From Yamadazyma tenuis (Eukaryota; Ascomycota; Pichiomycetes; Serinales; Debaryomycetaceae), in contig NC_089461.1 in NCBI RefSeq assembly GCF_029203305.1, positions 992,001 to 1,056,000 on the forward strand: DNA of 64,000 bases, in the 5' to 3' direction. Below are positions 36,644 to 46,762 of the stretch, one piece after another; the stretch's first letter is position 1, and the number at the start of each line of letters is the position of its first letter. Under the pieces are notes generated by a model. The model had not been told where the DNA came from, did no database searches, and saw only the letters and a list, made by a program, of their open reading frames with translations. The translations under genes and the position numbers were made by a program.

Positions 36644-37945
36644 AAATAAAAACTGGTTGGGTGTTGGTGTGTATGGATGAAAATGATCAAAAAGCATTTT
36701 GGAGTTTGTTTGTATGGGTGTCTGGGTCAGATATCAACTTCAGCAAAGGATCAAGGAAAAGCGTCCATATCCAGGAAGTAGTCGTGGCCAAGACCTAAGC
36801 TAGTATGTAATTAATGCAAAAGTGATTAAATAGGGTGGTATGGGTGAAAGTAATTAAACTTTAAGCTCTTTGGTGTATGGGTCAGTGTCTGGGTCAAATG
36901 TTCAACTTAGCCAATGGAAAAGTCAAAGCACCCAAATCCAGAGAGAAATCGTACACGATTCAAGTGTTGACCCATACACCCAACAACTGGATTTCTTGGG
37001 AAGCTTCTTAATAAAACCTTAACTTCTTCCGGCTGAGCCATTATGCTATTTTTACACATCTGAGAATATCAGCAAACACTAATGAACTACAGACACTAAT
37101 GAAAAGTAGTACGTGCTATCCGCAATGCCCACCAGTGTAGTCATGTTCATAATATTCACCCTCGTAGATCCCTTACCGGCTGTAGCTCATCACCCAACTA
37201 CTAACCAAAATTTCAAACTGAATGAAAATCCCAAATGCCAGTTTCCACCCCACAGATCTGAACTTCGATCAGATGTAACAGCCTTCGTGGAACCGTATGT
37301 ATATGTATTCCAAGTTCTCTGATGACTTCCATCACCGCCGCTGATCTCGTTTTGTACCGGATGAGGTTACTGTAAGCAGCACGTTTCAGTCAAAGGTCTG
37401 GTTCCACCACCCAACTTAAGCATCCGGCTGCCAATACGCCCACTGAAACTCATGGATGATGTGCTAGTGAGTTTCACTATCTCCAGTATACACTTTTCGA
37501 CATTTTTTCGAAATTAAAAATCTGGACGAAATTACCCAAAATGGTATATTTCACCCAATACAAGTAGGTAGCCGCCAGAATGCAAATTAGCAGTAAGCTA
37601 CCGCCAAAAACCCACAGCCGCCCCACACCGAACAGTACTTAACAACCAGATCAAGGCTGAACTAAAAATACCTAAAATTGCATGATTTCGGGATTTTGAT
37701 GATCCACCGCATAAATGAAAAAATCGTCAATTGGCGACAAAAGACGTTCACCTTCTCCCAGGCGGTTGGATTCTCTCTGTGTTTGTAGTTTAACCCATAC
37801 ACCCACCGATGATTGACATGAGCACCTCGTGGTGATTCAGAGATCGCATGCACTAAAAGCACGAGCCGAAAATGTTAGTGTAGTGGGTGTTCATTATGGG
37901 CGTAGATGTTCATTGTGTAGTTGTATCAAACTATATGCAAATAAA
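36644..37945. other. Intergenic, 1.3 kb, convergent, with imperfect duplication
   Basis: Between two convergent genes, so it should hold only terminators. Yet two roughly 95-bp related segments (about 36711-36805 and 36872-36965) share GTGTCTGGGTCA, a TCAACTT…AGCAAAGGA/AGCCAATGGA stretch, TCCAGRRAG and TCGTRC. Rap1-like GGTGTATGGGT/ACCCATACACCCA motifs occur at 36872, 36970 and 37793. No convincing gene is present; short frames near 37113 and 37662 look like chance. Confidence 0.5.
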
Positions 37946-39607
37946 TCAGATGATCGAATGGATCTTCTTCAAATGGGCTTTTAGATTGTCTTTACGATTA
38001 AACCTCTTGTTACAATTGGGCTGATCACATTCAAATGGCTTCTCCAGCGAGTGTGACTTCATGTGTCTCTTGACATGCTCGGGACGATGGAAACGGGCGT
38101 AACACAATGGGCATGCGTGTTTCTTCTTAGGATCACTAAGACTCGAGGCCTTGTCGGTGATTTTGATGGGCAAATCGGGTACAAACGACGGATTGATCTC
38201 CTTGGCTTGCTGCAAGCTAGCAGGCAGCAACTGATGAGGAGGCTGGACCATGGACGCCAGGTGCTGATGAGGATGATGCATGGATAAGGAGAGAGGTGTA
38301 AGTCCAGCTGAAGCAGGTGCAGACATCGATGCAGAGTGATGGGGTGAGGACGCCGATGGGCCGGATACGGAGGCAGGGGCCGACGAGGCAATCGACGTTA
38401 GCGGCGGGAGCAAGCCCGGGGGGTTGGGTCTATTGTCTGCAGCAATTGAAGACAAGTTGATAGAAGCTGGGTACGATTTAAGCGGATTGAACTGCGACTG
38501 GAGCAACAGGATATTTTTCAGATCGGACGGGGTGGCGAGCAGGGCGGCTGCCTGGGCCGACGTGGGAGGTAGGGCCTGGTGGTTCAAGTCGTGGGAGAAG
38601 CTGGTGCTCTGGGCCTGGTAAAACGTCTGTCCCACGGTACGAATGCTGGTGGATGACTTAGCCCGTTTGAGCTGTTTAAACGCATCGTCATCCTGATCCT
38701 CAATTTTGATGGAGTCCAAAGTATTTTGTCGCCTTAAAGTCGGCAGCACCTTGGGGTTAAACAGCGGGCTGGTGAACTGGAGATTAAAGTTAGGTAAGTT
38801 GGCAGCAGCCATAAGAGCGTGATGAGCATTTTCAGATTGCATGGGGGTTTGAAGGTCATCATTGTCAAACGAAAGATCAGTGTATTTCGGACTCACAAAC
38901 GAGTTGGGAGTGTAGAACGGGTTTAGTCCGGTGAGCAGCGTGCGGTCGACCCGATTGCGCGAGAGCGACCTAGAGTGACGGTAGGGAGTTTTCAGGACTT
39001 TATATGCGTTTGTGGAGGAGGTGGAGGCCGAAGACGGCGACGTGTTGGAGCGTAACGGCGTCGACAAGTTGTAGGAGCCGACTGAAAGTGACTTGTTACG
39101 GGTGAGTTTTCCTGGCGTATTGGCGACCTGATGGAGCTGAGGATGGGGAGGATTTAGCGCGGACAGTGGGCCAGGTGCCGCCATCAGGGCCAGGCCCAGT
39201 AAATCGTGAGCCAGCTCGGCCCTGGCGTGGAGCTGGAACGATGCCACCATCGACAACAGGTGGTGGGAGCCGGACGCGGTCAAGGGCGGAATTGACTCCA
39301 TAGAGTCGGACGTTGGTAACCGCCCGGCCATCTCACCCACCGACGATATCGACACGTTGTGGTGGTGGGCTCGGGCCAACGACATGTTGTCGGTCAATGA
39401 CAGCGGCGGCAACGGCGGCGGCGCCAGCGGGTCGGCGCCACTGGCGCTAGCACTGGCAAAATGTTGGTGGAACTCGTCGTAGTAATTGTGGAACTCAGCA
39501 AGGTTTAGATCAAGCAGCTCTTTTAAATCGTATGGGTCCAACTCCAAGTTGGAATACTCGTAGTCGAACTGTGGATTACGAGGTGAACTCATCAAGTAGT
39601 TTTCCAT
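37946..39607 (-). CDS. C2H2 zinc-finger transcription factor
   Basis: A 553-residue protein with two classical C2H2 fingers at the very C-terminus (about 496-549): 'CPLCYARFHRPEHVKRHMKS' (C-x2-C-x12-H-x3-H) and 'CNKRFNRKDNLKAHLKK' within C-x4-C-x12-H-x4-H. The rest is low complexity (Ser, Pro, Ala, Leu, His, Asn), typical of an activation region, with a Ser-rich stretch near 185-200. The finger pair resembles fungal stress regulators of the Msn/Com2/Cas5 sort, but recognition residues do not let me choose a family member. A 2.4-kb gene-free region lies upstream, which in this clade is common for highly regulated transcription factors. Confidence 0.8.
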   Translation of the reverse strand: MENYLMSSPRNPQFDYEYSNLELDPYDLKELLDLNLAEFHNYYDEFHQHFASASASGADPLAPPPLPPLSLTDNMSLARAHHHNVSISSVGEMAGRLPTSDSMESIPPLTASGSHHLLSMVASFQLHARAELAHDLLGLALMAAPGPLSALNPPHPQLHQVANTPGKLTRNKSLSVGSYNLSTPLRSNTSPSSASTSSTNAYKVLKTPYRHSRSLSRNRVDRTLLTGLNPFYTPNSFVSPKYTDLSFDNDDLQTPMQSENAHHALMAAANLPNFNLQFTSPLFNPKVLPTLRRQNTLDSIKIEDQDDDAFKQLKRAKSSTSIRTVGQTFYQAQSTSFSHDLNHQALPPTSAQAAALLATPSDLKNILLLQSQFNPLKSYPASINLSSIAADNRPNPPGLLPPLTSIASSAPASVSGPSASSPHHSASMSAPASAGLTPLSLSMHHPHQHLASMVQPPHQLLPASLQQAKEINPSFVPDLPIKITDKASSLSDPKKKHACPLCYARFHRPEHVKRHMKSHSLEKPFECDQPNCNKRFNRKDNLKAHLKKIHSII

Positions 39608-42000
39608 TTAAAATACTCTGGTTGATAATGTTAGCAGTGAAGGGAGAAAAGTGGTGATCCATATATTTGAATCAGCAGATTCAGGGTGATGCGAAGGCGG
39701 GTGCAAGCGGAGGGAAACAAGCGAGGATGGGGTTGAAGTGGGAGATGAACTATCACCGGGCGATAGAAACTAAAGGGTCTGGTGATTTGTTGATGTGATG
39801 TATTCCCGGGCTAGATAGAAGAAGCACCGAAACCAATGAAAAGGGGAAAAGAAAAATCAATAAGCAAACGGCGGTAGAAAACAAGAAAACCCTGATAGAC
39901 AAAATATCAATTGATATTTGAATGAAGCCAAGTGTATGTTTATATTTAATGAAAATAAAAGACGGGACAGTTCAGGTAATTTTTTTTATCATCTCCAATG
40001 AAATGGTGTTAACTTTAAAACTGGAAGAAAATAAAAATAAAAAGTAAAAATAAAAATGTGCGGTGGATGAAAAATTTAAGACGCATCTTGGTGGTCGCGA
40101 CATAGAAACCTCTACTTAGGTATGGGACACTTCAGGACTGGTGCGAAACATGAAGATTTTCGCCATCAAATTTACCCGTATTAGGAAATAAACCCGTGCC
40201 ATCAGGATTTGAGGTCGGTCCCAGGCCTCTCGATACCGGAAGCGCACGCCCCCGCATTATCGGGCGGAATATCCCCCAGCCGCGACATTTCCCTCGCCAC
40301 ACCCGCTATCCATGGTCCTGCGGAACAGCGGATGTCCCAGTAGATGCCCCTAATTACTTGCAATCCAACCTTACAACTACCGAACTCTTGCTTTAGTTCC
40401 TGTTTAGTTAATATTAGCCGTTTCTTGCCTCATATCGTTAGATACATTTGAGTAAGATTCCGCTCTTTTTTTCTCCTAATGGTGGTTCCACATTAATGAT
40501 TACTGCCATGTACATGGATCAGATCCTGAGTGATAAAAACCACTGACATTGGTGGGCCATAATAGATATCCCATGTAACCCATAAATATAACCCTCTACC
40601 ACATCGATATGCTTCCAGAAAACTTCCATGCGCAAAATTGAATGCACCTCAATGGTAAAACAATGCATACAGTTTTAATTGGACGACAATACACAAGGCG
40701 CCGAGAGAAAAAAAAATTAATGTGCACGATAAGTGTGTAATTTTTGAGAGAATTTGGGGACCTAGACCTCGATGTGAGTTTTCTTAAATCAAATCATCAT
40801 TTCTTATTGATACCAGATAGATTTTCAGGGGGGCCAGACCCCCCCCCCCCCCCCCCAGTAGCTACGGCACCCAATTACCCATGGACCCATAAGTTTCATG
40901 TGAGGTGAATTTCATCAACACATTCATATGTTGCAAATTCTACCTGTAATGGTTAGGACCCACTTTATCATTTTTGTTGTGTTACCTCATCACTGCCAAA
41001 AATGCCGTTATCTTGGTGCCTTGCATGAACGTCCGTTTCATTGTGTCTGGCCCAGCTTGAGCCGTGAGAGTTGGGTGATTTGGCCACATGCACTACCAAG
41101 CCGCTCAGGCCATGATGGTAGTGGGGGTTATATTTGGCCATGCACACGTGAAAAAAAAAAGTGCTGGGGATGCCTACCGCCCCAGTTGTTTAGGAAATGG
41201 GGTACTTGCTCCCCGATACAATTGAGGCCATCTAGGCGCTTAGTTGCAGACATCGTCTATCTCCTACGACATTTATATGTGGCCAGTTTACGGAGGGGTG
41301 GGCGATTATCTTTGTTTAGAGCTGGCACCATCTAAATTTGGCTAACTTTTGACTCCCCTCCTAACTCTCTCTTAGAGGTTTTTGACGGTCTCACCCAATT
41401 AGGGAAGCCCTCAATTTAAGCATTCGTAACTGCAAATATATTGCACTATCATTGGGCAATGCTGTTGTCTATAATCCATTGTACAATATCCTATTGTTCG
41501 GGGTCTAAAACAAAATTGGACTACCCCTATTATCGAAATTCTACGTATACATTGCTACAATCGGCAGCGTTCGGCGTGCCCAGCCAGCGTCTAGGCAATA
41601 CTTGACAATTAAGAGCTGTCAGGCTCTTCCTCAGATGGGGGCGGCTCAGGAGTATGCAGGACCCAAAGTAAGTGGTATGAAATATTCAGGGCGGGGTCCC
41701 TGTTACCATCAAATTACCGCCGACGCCTGTGTCGTGCGTTAGTTAAACATTCCTACTGATCGTCTTTACGAGCGGATCATCGGATTTATATCGGGCGGGA
41801 GGCCAATCATGACAACGCCGCGGTGACGCTCGTCGCATATGTAGACAATTGCGAAAGACCAGCACGCGCACGCAAGTCCGGTGATAAGATAGCCTTTGGG
41901 AGGATTCCTGCACGTGACCCCCATAGAAGTGTGGCACCTGAAGCGTTGTGCACGTGACACACTCATCCCCAATAAATATATATATACTAGGCTACTTAGT
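39608..42000. other. Long gene-free region (2.4 kb) upstream of the C2H2 gene
   Basis: I see no convincing gene. Contents: A-rich sequence next to the ATG (39840-40080); a G6-CCAGA-C18 tract (40828-40856); CCCC-rich GC patches (40200-40350); an A10 run near 41151; and two copies of GCACGTGAC exactly 40 bp apart (CACGTG at 41911-41916 and 41951-41956), followed by ATAAATATATATATA next to the MDH1 stop. Most is probably the 5' regulatory region of the C2H2 gene, perhaps with an unannotated RNA. Confidence 0.5.
40839..40856. repeat. Homopolymer C18 tract preceded by G6
   Basis: Eighteen consecutive C, with six G (40828-40833) just upstream and five bases between. It can fold as a hairpin, or the C strand as an i-motif. 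Such tracts are prone to sequencing length errors. Confidence 0.85.
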
Positions 42001-42999
42001 CTATGGGTTTTGCTTAACAAATTCAACACCCTTTTGGATGTTCTTGATCAAAGTCTCCTTGGCCAACTTAACCAATTCTTCTTCGTGGTCACTCAATTCT
42101 CCCAATCCATGAATGGTCTTAACACCTTCAACTCCCAAAGTCACCTTGGAAGAGAAAAAGTCAATACCTTCGTCCTTGAACAATGGGGAATCGACAAAAG
42201 ATGGTTCAATCACATCCTTTTCACCAGCCAATCCGTTCAACACGGAACCAGCAAATCTGGCACCAGCCTGGGCCATTGACAAGGTGGCCGAACCAGCACC
42301 ATCCTTGGCTTGAACAACCTCATCCCCACCGAATTGGATTCTGTGGATCAAAGCGTCTCTCTTGTCAGTGTCCAAGTTTTTGTGGTTGGTTTGAGACAAC
42401 AATGGCACAATAGTGATTCCACTGTGTCCTCCCACCACAGTCACCTTTTCGTTGACAGGATTGGTGCCGGCAACTTCAGACACAAATCTACTGGCTCTCA
42501 ACACATCCAAAGTAGTGACACCAAACAACTTCTTGGGGTTGTAGACACCCTTGGACTTGAAAACCTCAGCCACAATTGGCACCGTCGAGTTGACAGGGTT
42601 GGCAATCACACACACAGCTGCGTCAGGACAGTGGTCGGCACAGGCCTTGGCCAAGTCTCTGACAATGGAGGCATTGGTGTTGAACAAGTCGTCTCTGGTC
42701 ATACCTGGTTTTCTAGGAACACCGGCTGGGATCACCACCACATCGGCGCCAGTCAAGGCTTCACCAATGTTTTCAGGGTTGTAACCCTTGACGGTGGATG
42801 GGGTTGGGATGTGAGACACATCAGCTCCAACACCTGGAGCTCCTCTTAAATCATAAAGGGCCAAATCGGTAACCTTGTGGTTTAACTTTAATAAAAGTGA
42901 CAATGGTTGTCCAATCCCACCACCAGCACCTAAAACGGTGACCTTGTAGGCGGCGGATGGGGATGAAGAGAAGGATCTCGTGGCAATCTTGGTGAACAT
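42001..42999 (-). CDS. MDH1: Mitochondrial malate dehydrogenase
   Basis: A 332-residue NAD-dependent enzyme of the TCA cycle. The first 17 residues ([17 protein letters not shown]) are a typical cleavable presequence: basic, Ser-rich, no acids. Then '[20 protein letters not shown]' (Rossmann Gly motif), '[15 protein letters not shown]', '[19 protein letters not shown]' (substrate arginines), '[11 protein letters not shown]', '[15 protein letters not shown]' and the catalytic His in '[16 protein letters not shown]'. There is no PTS1, so this is the mitochondrial rather than peroxisomal form. A CCAAT box (43105-43109), the site of the Hap complex that drives respiratory genes, lies about 105 bp upstream of the ATG. 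Confidence 0.97.
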   Translation of the reverse strand: MFTKIATRSFSSSPSAAYKVTVLGAGGGIGQPLSLLLKLNHKVTDLALYDLRGAPGVGADVSHIPTPSTVKGYNPENIGEALTGADVVVIPAGVPRKPGMTRDDLFNTNASIVRDLAKACADHCPDAAVCVIANPVNSTVPIVAEVFKSKGVYNPKKLFGVTTLDVLRASRFVSEVAGTNPVNEKVTVVGGHSGITIVPLLSQTNHKNLDTDKRDALIHRIQFGGDEVVQAKDGAGSATLSMAQAGARFAGSVLNGLAGEKDVIEPSFVDSPLFKDEGIDFFSSKVTLGVEGVKTIHGLGELSDHEEELVKLAKETLIKNIQKGVEFVKQNP

Positions 43000-43883
43000 A
43001 TTGCAAAAACTATCGACGATTGGGGATTGATTTTTTGAGAAATTTGCGGGTTTTTATATGGTTTTTTCACCATGGGCCTACCCCATAGTTAACCTGGGCA
43101 TTGGCCAATCAGAGGCCAAGCCGTCGTAACCGGCCGCGATCATGATGATGGTTGGGAACGTGCACGACCTTCTATGTCCGAGGCTCCGATGATTCACCGC
43201 AATTGTCCAACGAATACGAAGGTACGTGTTCCAATACCCTGGGCATTGTATAGCGGAACATGGGGGGATCAGAAGGGTGTTTTTTGTGCCTGAAAGCAAC
43301 GTCTCCACCCCTCGCTGCCCCCGATTGCTACAGCCGGCAGCCCGCATCACGTGGAATTCCAGTCACTACCTCCACCAGTGCCGTTTTTTCGCCCCCAGCG
43401 CTGCCGGATCGGCCACTAGTGGGCACGTGATGTGGCTCAGATCATACTGGTGGCTGATAATACTAATTAATTCCAATCATCCTATGTTGCTTGCTTCATA
43501 CAAACATTAGTATCACCTAAACCAAGAACTTCCAGGGGATTGGCTATTAGGTTGAGCCCGTGATGGTTCCCCTAACTCGGTCAATGGGCTGATATCACGT
43601 GCTTTCCTTTGGTGCGATCATTGTAAATGACGTATTTATTCCAAAGTTGTAGAATTTGCAACATCCAGAAAAGTAACCACTACAAGTAAACCCATCAAAC
43701 ACTCTCAAAATCAACGTAAAAATTCCCAAAAAATCTCTTTAGGAAACCACATTCATCTTCCAACCATCAGATACCTCCAGTTTTCCCAAACCCCAAACAT
43801 TCACAAACATCACCCTGACCCATACACCCACGCAAAACCCATACATTCGCATTAAATACAATCGCGCAGTTTGTAAATAAACC
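43000..43883. promoter_or_regulatory. Divergent promoter region of MDH1 and TFC1
   Basis: An 880-bp region. CCAAT is at 43105-43109 (MDH1 side). Three CACGTG boxes lie at 43348, 43424 and 43596, two of them as TCACGTG, the Cbf1-preferred form. Two Rap1-like sites, ACCCATACACCCA (43818-43830) and ACCCATACATT (43837-43847), sit 40-65 bp before the TFC1 ATG. No gene is seen. Confidence 0.5.
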
Positions 43884-45593
43884 ATGAGTAAGAAAGTCGC
43901 CCAGGAGTTTTCCCTAGACCTCCCCCACGTCATGGCGGTCGAGCTTCCCCTTGTCGTCAACAACACCGACAAGGCAGTCGACATGCTCGGCGGAAAAGAC
44001 AAAATTGCCAAGGTCGTCAACTCCACCAGCAAATCGATCGATGAGATTCCTGAAGAAACCTTAGAACTAAGACTCCGAAAAGATCGGTTCCACCACCCCA
44101 TCCAGAGTATCACCAGTACACGAGAGCGGGTGCTCTTGAAGGTCTCGGTCCCCAAAGACAAATTGCCGGCCGACTACGAAAAGTTGAGTTTGAGAGATAT
44201 TCTTGACGCCAATGGCCGTCAGTACACCGCCAAACCGGTGGGGATCATCAGCAAGACCCATTCCTTCAAGACCATGACGGACTTCCAAGCCACCACCAAG
44301 AACAACGCCTTGGTCCAGGAAATCAACGAGAATTTGATCAACGTCCAGAGTTATGACCAATTGATCAACTTCTTTGATCCTGCCCGGTTCATGAATAACC
44401 AGGACTATCGCAACCCTGCTGCCTACGACAATACCGACCACCAGCTCCCACCTCCACCGGTCTTTAGCACTATCAAGTTCCCATTTGACTACCAGTACGA
44501 GAAAAACCCCATCAGCATCACCGTCAAAGACCCTGAAAGTGGAGACTTGAAGGTCATCAGCAAGAAGAGTACCGTCAAGCTCCATACCCTCATGCTCGAC
44601 TTTAACACCGACGAGATCCCCAACCAGGCGCCTGACGAGCTCGTCAAAAGCATGCAAGAGCTCCAGCAGATGCAGTTGGTGCCCAACACTTATAACTACG
44701 ACTTGCTCCGATGTATCGAGTACCTTCACGAGCTTCTTGATGTCAAGCCCATCTGGTTGAGAAAACACTTGGAGGACGTGGTGCCGTACGAGTTCAAGCG
44801 GGTGTTGAAACAGGCATTGCCGTATGTGACATATATCTTTAAGAATGGGCCCTGGCGATTCTGTAACGTCAAGTATGCTGTCAATCCTAAGACAGACACC
44901 AAGTTCTGGATGTACCAGAGCGAGTATTTCCGGGTGTTTAGCTTGCGGGTCAAGAACCAAACCCTCAGCTCGTCGGAAAAGATCCTTCCCAGGACCATTG
45001 CCATGAACAACAATCGCCGCCTCAAGATCTCCAGCAGTTTGGTGTTTGATGGTACCAAAGTTCCCACCACCGTCACGTTCCAGGTGGGAGACATCATCGA
45101 CAAAGATGTGTTGAAGCTCCTTGAGCGGGCCAACGAAAAGGGACTGCTTGTTCGAGAAGTATTGGATTTTCAGGACGGGTGGATCAATAAACCCGTCATT
45201 GACACCATACGAAGACTTTTACGGTATAAGCTTAACCAATTGGTGAAGAACGAGTTCATAGACGAACAGAGAATTGACAAGATCCTTGCCAGTGGTACAG
45301 GTGAGAAGCTCGATGACAAAGACGACGACGACGACGATATGTTTCAAGATGCCACTGAAGATGTTGAGACTCACGCAGATGAGACTGAGAAAGGGGACCA
45401 GCAATCGTCAGACGAGGATGGGGAGCTTGAACAAGACACGGTTGTCGGAGACGAAGAAGAAGATGCTATGGATGTTGACCAGCCTACGCAAACAGAAGAT
45501 CAGATTCTTCGGTCCCTTCTGAAGGTTGATTCGGTGGCTGCGAAAAAGCTCGCCAATATCACCGAGTTGATCAAGCAAGAAGCGTTTATGTAG
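43884..45593 (+). CDS. TFC1: TFIIIC tau95 subunit (Tfc1)
   Basis: A 569-residue subunit of the RNA polymerase III factor TFIIIC, which binds the A box of tRNA genes. The N-terminal dimerisation part begins 'FSLDLPHVMAVELPLVVNN' and includes 'KIAKVVNSTSKSIDEIPEET' and 'ELRLRKDRFHHPIQS'. The winged-helix/DNA-binding half has 'RPIWLRKHLEDVVPY'-like sequence ('KPIWLRKHLEDVVPYEFKRV'), 'YVTYIFKNGPWRFCNVKYAV' and 'GWINKPVIDTIRRLLRYKL'. The tail (about 475-545) is acidic, as in S. cerevisiae Tfc1 (649 residues). The ATG follows two Rap1-like sites. DPM3 begins 84 bp after its stop. Confidence 0.93.
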   Translation: MSKKVAQEFSLDLPHVMAVELPLVVNNTDKAVDMLGGKDKIAKVVNSTSKSIDEIPEETLELRLRKDRFHHPIQSITSTRERVLLKVSVPKDKLPADYEKLSLRDILDANGRQYTAKPVGIISKTHSFKTMTDFQATTKNNALVQEINENLINVQSYDQLINFFDPARFMNNQDYRNPAAYDNTDHQLPPPPVFSTIKFPFDYQYEKNPISITVKDPESGDLKVISKKSTVKLHTLMLDFNTDEIPNQAPDELVKSMQELQQMQLVPNTYNYDLLRCIEYLHELLDVKPIWLRKHLEDVVPYEFKRVLKQALPYVTYIFKNGPWRFCNVKYAVNPKTDTKFWMYQSEYFRVFSLRVKNQTLSSSEKILPRTIAMNNNRRLKISSSLVFDGTKVPTTVTFQVGDIIDKDVLKLLERANEKGLLVREVLDFQDGWINKPVIDTIRRLLRYKLNQLVKNEFIDEQRIDKILASGTGEKLDDKDDDDDDMFQDATEDVETHADETEKGDQQSSDEDGELEQDTVVGDEEEDAMDVDQPTQTEDQILRSLLKVDSVAAKKLANITELIKQEAFM

Positions 45594-45676
45594 TGCGCGC
45601 GCCCAAAAGCCCCAACTGGAAAACTCGCACCGCACTTGGCACACATTTAAAAACACGTCAATTCATATTCTCCAAA

Positions 45677-45958
45677 ATGACAAAAGCTACAGAGACGTTA
45701 TTGGCGTTGTCTGCGGTGGGTGCCGTGTACTTTGCATTGTTGGCCAAGGTAATTCCCAGCCCCCAGCTTTTCCACCAGGAAATCTTGCCTTATTTACCCC
45801 TCTGGGCCGTTGTTTCATTGGGATCCTACTCGTTGGCAGTATTGGGGTACCGGGTATTTTCCTTCAAGGACAAGCCCGAGAAGTATAAGGAGTTGTTGGT
45901 GCAGATAGACGAGGCCAGGGAGTTCTACAAGAGCAAGGGAATTGACTTGGACGAGTAA
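45677..45958 (+). CDS. DPM3: Dolichol-phosphate mannosyltransferase subunit 3 (Dpm3)
   Basis: A 93-residue protein with two membrane helices (about 7-27 and 41-60) and a C-terminal cytosolic helix. 'WAVVSLGSYSLAVLGYRVFS' and 'LLVQIDEAREFYKSKGI' match human DPM3 (LVSAGCYALGTVGYRVATF, LQSQIQEARADLARRG). Dpm3 tethers the catalytic Dpm1 to the ER membrane for making dolichol-phosphate-mannose, the donor for N-glycans, O-mannosylation and GPI anchors. S. cerevisiae lacks it because its Dpm1 has its own anchor; Candida-type yeasts are known to use the three-subunit enzyme. The ATG at 45677 gives the family length; the frame is open to the TFC1 stop but without an earlier ATG. Confidence 0.92.
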   Translation: MTKATETLLALSAVGAVYFALLAKVIPSPQLFHQEILPYLPLWAVVSLGSYSLAVLGYRVFSFKDKPEKYKELLVQIDEAREFYKSKGIDLDE

Positions 45959-46123
45959 TGTGTTATAATAAATATACAGTCTATTGACGGATAAGACCCA
46001 GTCTACTGGGCCGGTGATGTAGTAAGTGAATTTCGTGAGTGGATCATGAAACTCTTCTCTTCCTGATTGTCTTATCTTCTAGTTTTCATCTTTAACTTCA
46101 TCTTTAACTTCATCTTCTAGTCT

Positions 46124-46762
46124 TCATCTTCCCTCATCTCCAGCTTCCCGCTGCTTCTTCCGGGCCTTGATCTTCTTTTCTGCCTCCGCAAACACCCGGA
46201 TCGCCACAGGCACATTGCTCCAAGTATCATCATCTCTTCCCTCGGCTGACCCATCCTTCTTTTGCTCCTTGAACTCTTCAGGTATATGACTTTCGCCTAA
46301 ATGCTGCACAGGAGGATGGAAATCATGAGGCCATATGAAATCTCCACCCTGTTCGTTGATTTTAGCAGCTGCTTCGAACCTCTTCTCATTCCACTCCTTG
46401 ACATCATCTCTGTACATTTCCCAGACACAGTTAATACACCCACTCATACAACAATTATCAGGTTCGGGTGGCTTGTCAGGTACCATCACACCTGCTATAT
46501 TTCGTGGTTGACCTCTCGTGAGCCGGCTCGAGCTGGTCCGCGTATCACCTCTGATTCTCCCCCCAAAGATCTTCTCGATACGTTCTTGTGGCAGTTCGTC
46601 GAGAGTATATTTTCCTTCAAACGTGACTTTTGTTGCTGCTCTGAGTTTGCGCAAGTCTTTGGCTTTCATGAGAGATGCTTCTATTGGTTGTTGGGGCCGG
46701 GTCGGCGTGGCCACCACCAAGTCATAGAACTTGTACTTCGTGGACATGAACCGCCTAAGCAT
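46124..46762 (-). CDS. Oxidoreductase-like-domain mitochondrial protein (YPL107W-like)
   Basis: A 212-residue protein. The N-terminus (MLRRFMSTKYKFYDLVVATP) is basic without acids up to Asp14, fitting a mitochondrial signal. The core is 'PPEPDNCCMSGCINCVWEMY' (about 102-121), the Cys-rich Oxidored-like motif found in fungal proteins such as S. cerevisiae YPL107W and in the N-terminus of some NADH-dependent enzymes. The cysteines (CC-x3-C-x2-C) may bind metal; the function is not established. The C-terminal third is charged and helical. The first ATG is at 46762; the open frame continues upstream through a GTG only. Confidence 0.75.
   Translation of the reverse strand: MLRRFMSTKYKFYDLVVATPTRPQQPIEASLMKAKDLRKLRAATKVTFEGKYTLDELPQERIEKIFGGRIRGDTRTSSSRLTRGQPRNIAGVMVPDKPPEPDNCCMSGCINCVWEMYRDDVKEWNEKRFEAAAKINEQGGDFIWPHDFHPPVQHLGESHIPEEFKEQKKDGSAEGRDDDTWSNVPVAIRVFAEAEKKIKARKKQREAGDEGR

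Noticed and set aside
37113..37322. Short open frame with a signal-peptide-like start
   Set aside because: No homologue is known to me, it lies in a convergent intergenic region, and it has no promoter features.
40928..41335. 135-codon open frame in the gene-free region
   Set aside because: Composition is rich in Cys, Trp, His and Arg, resembles no family, and sits in GC-variable non-coding sequence.
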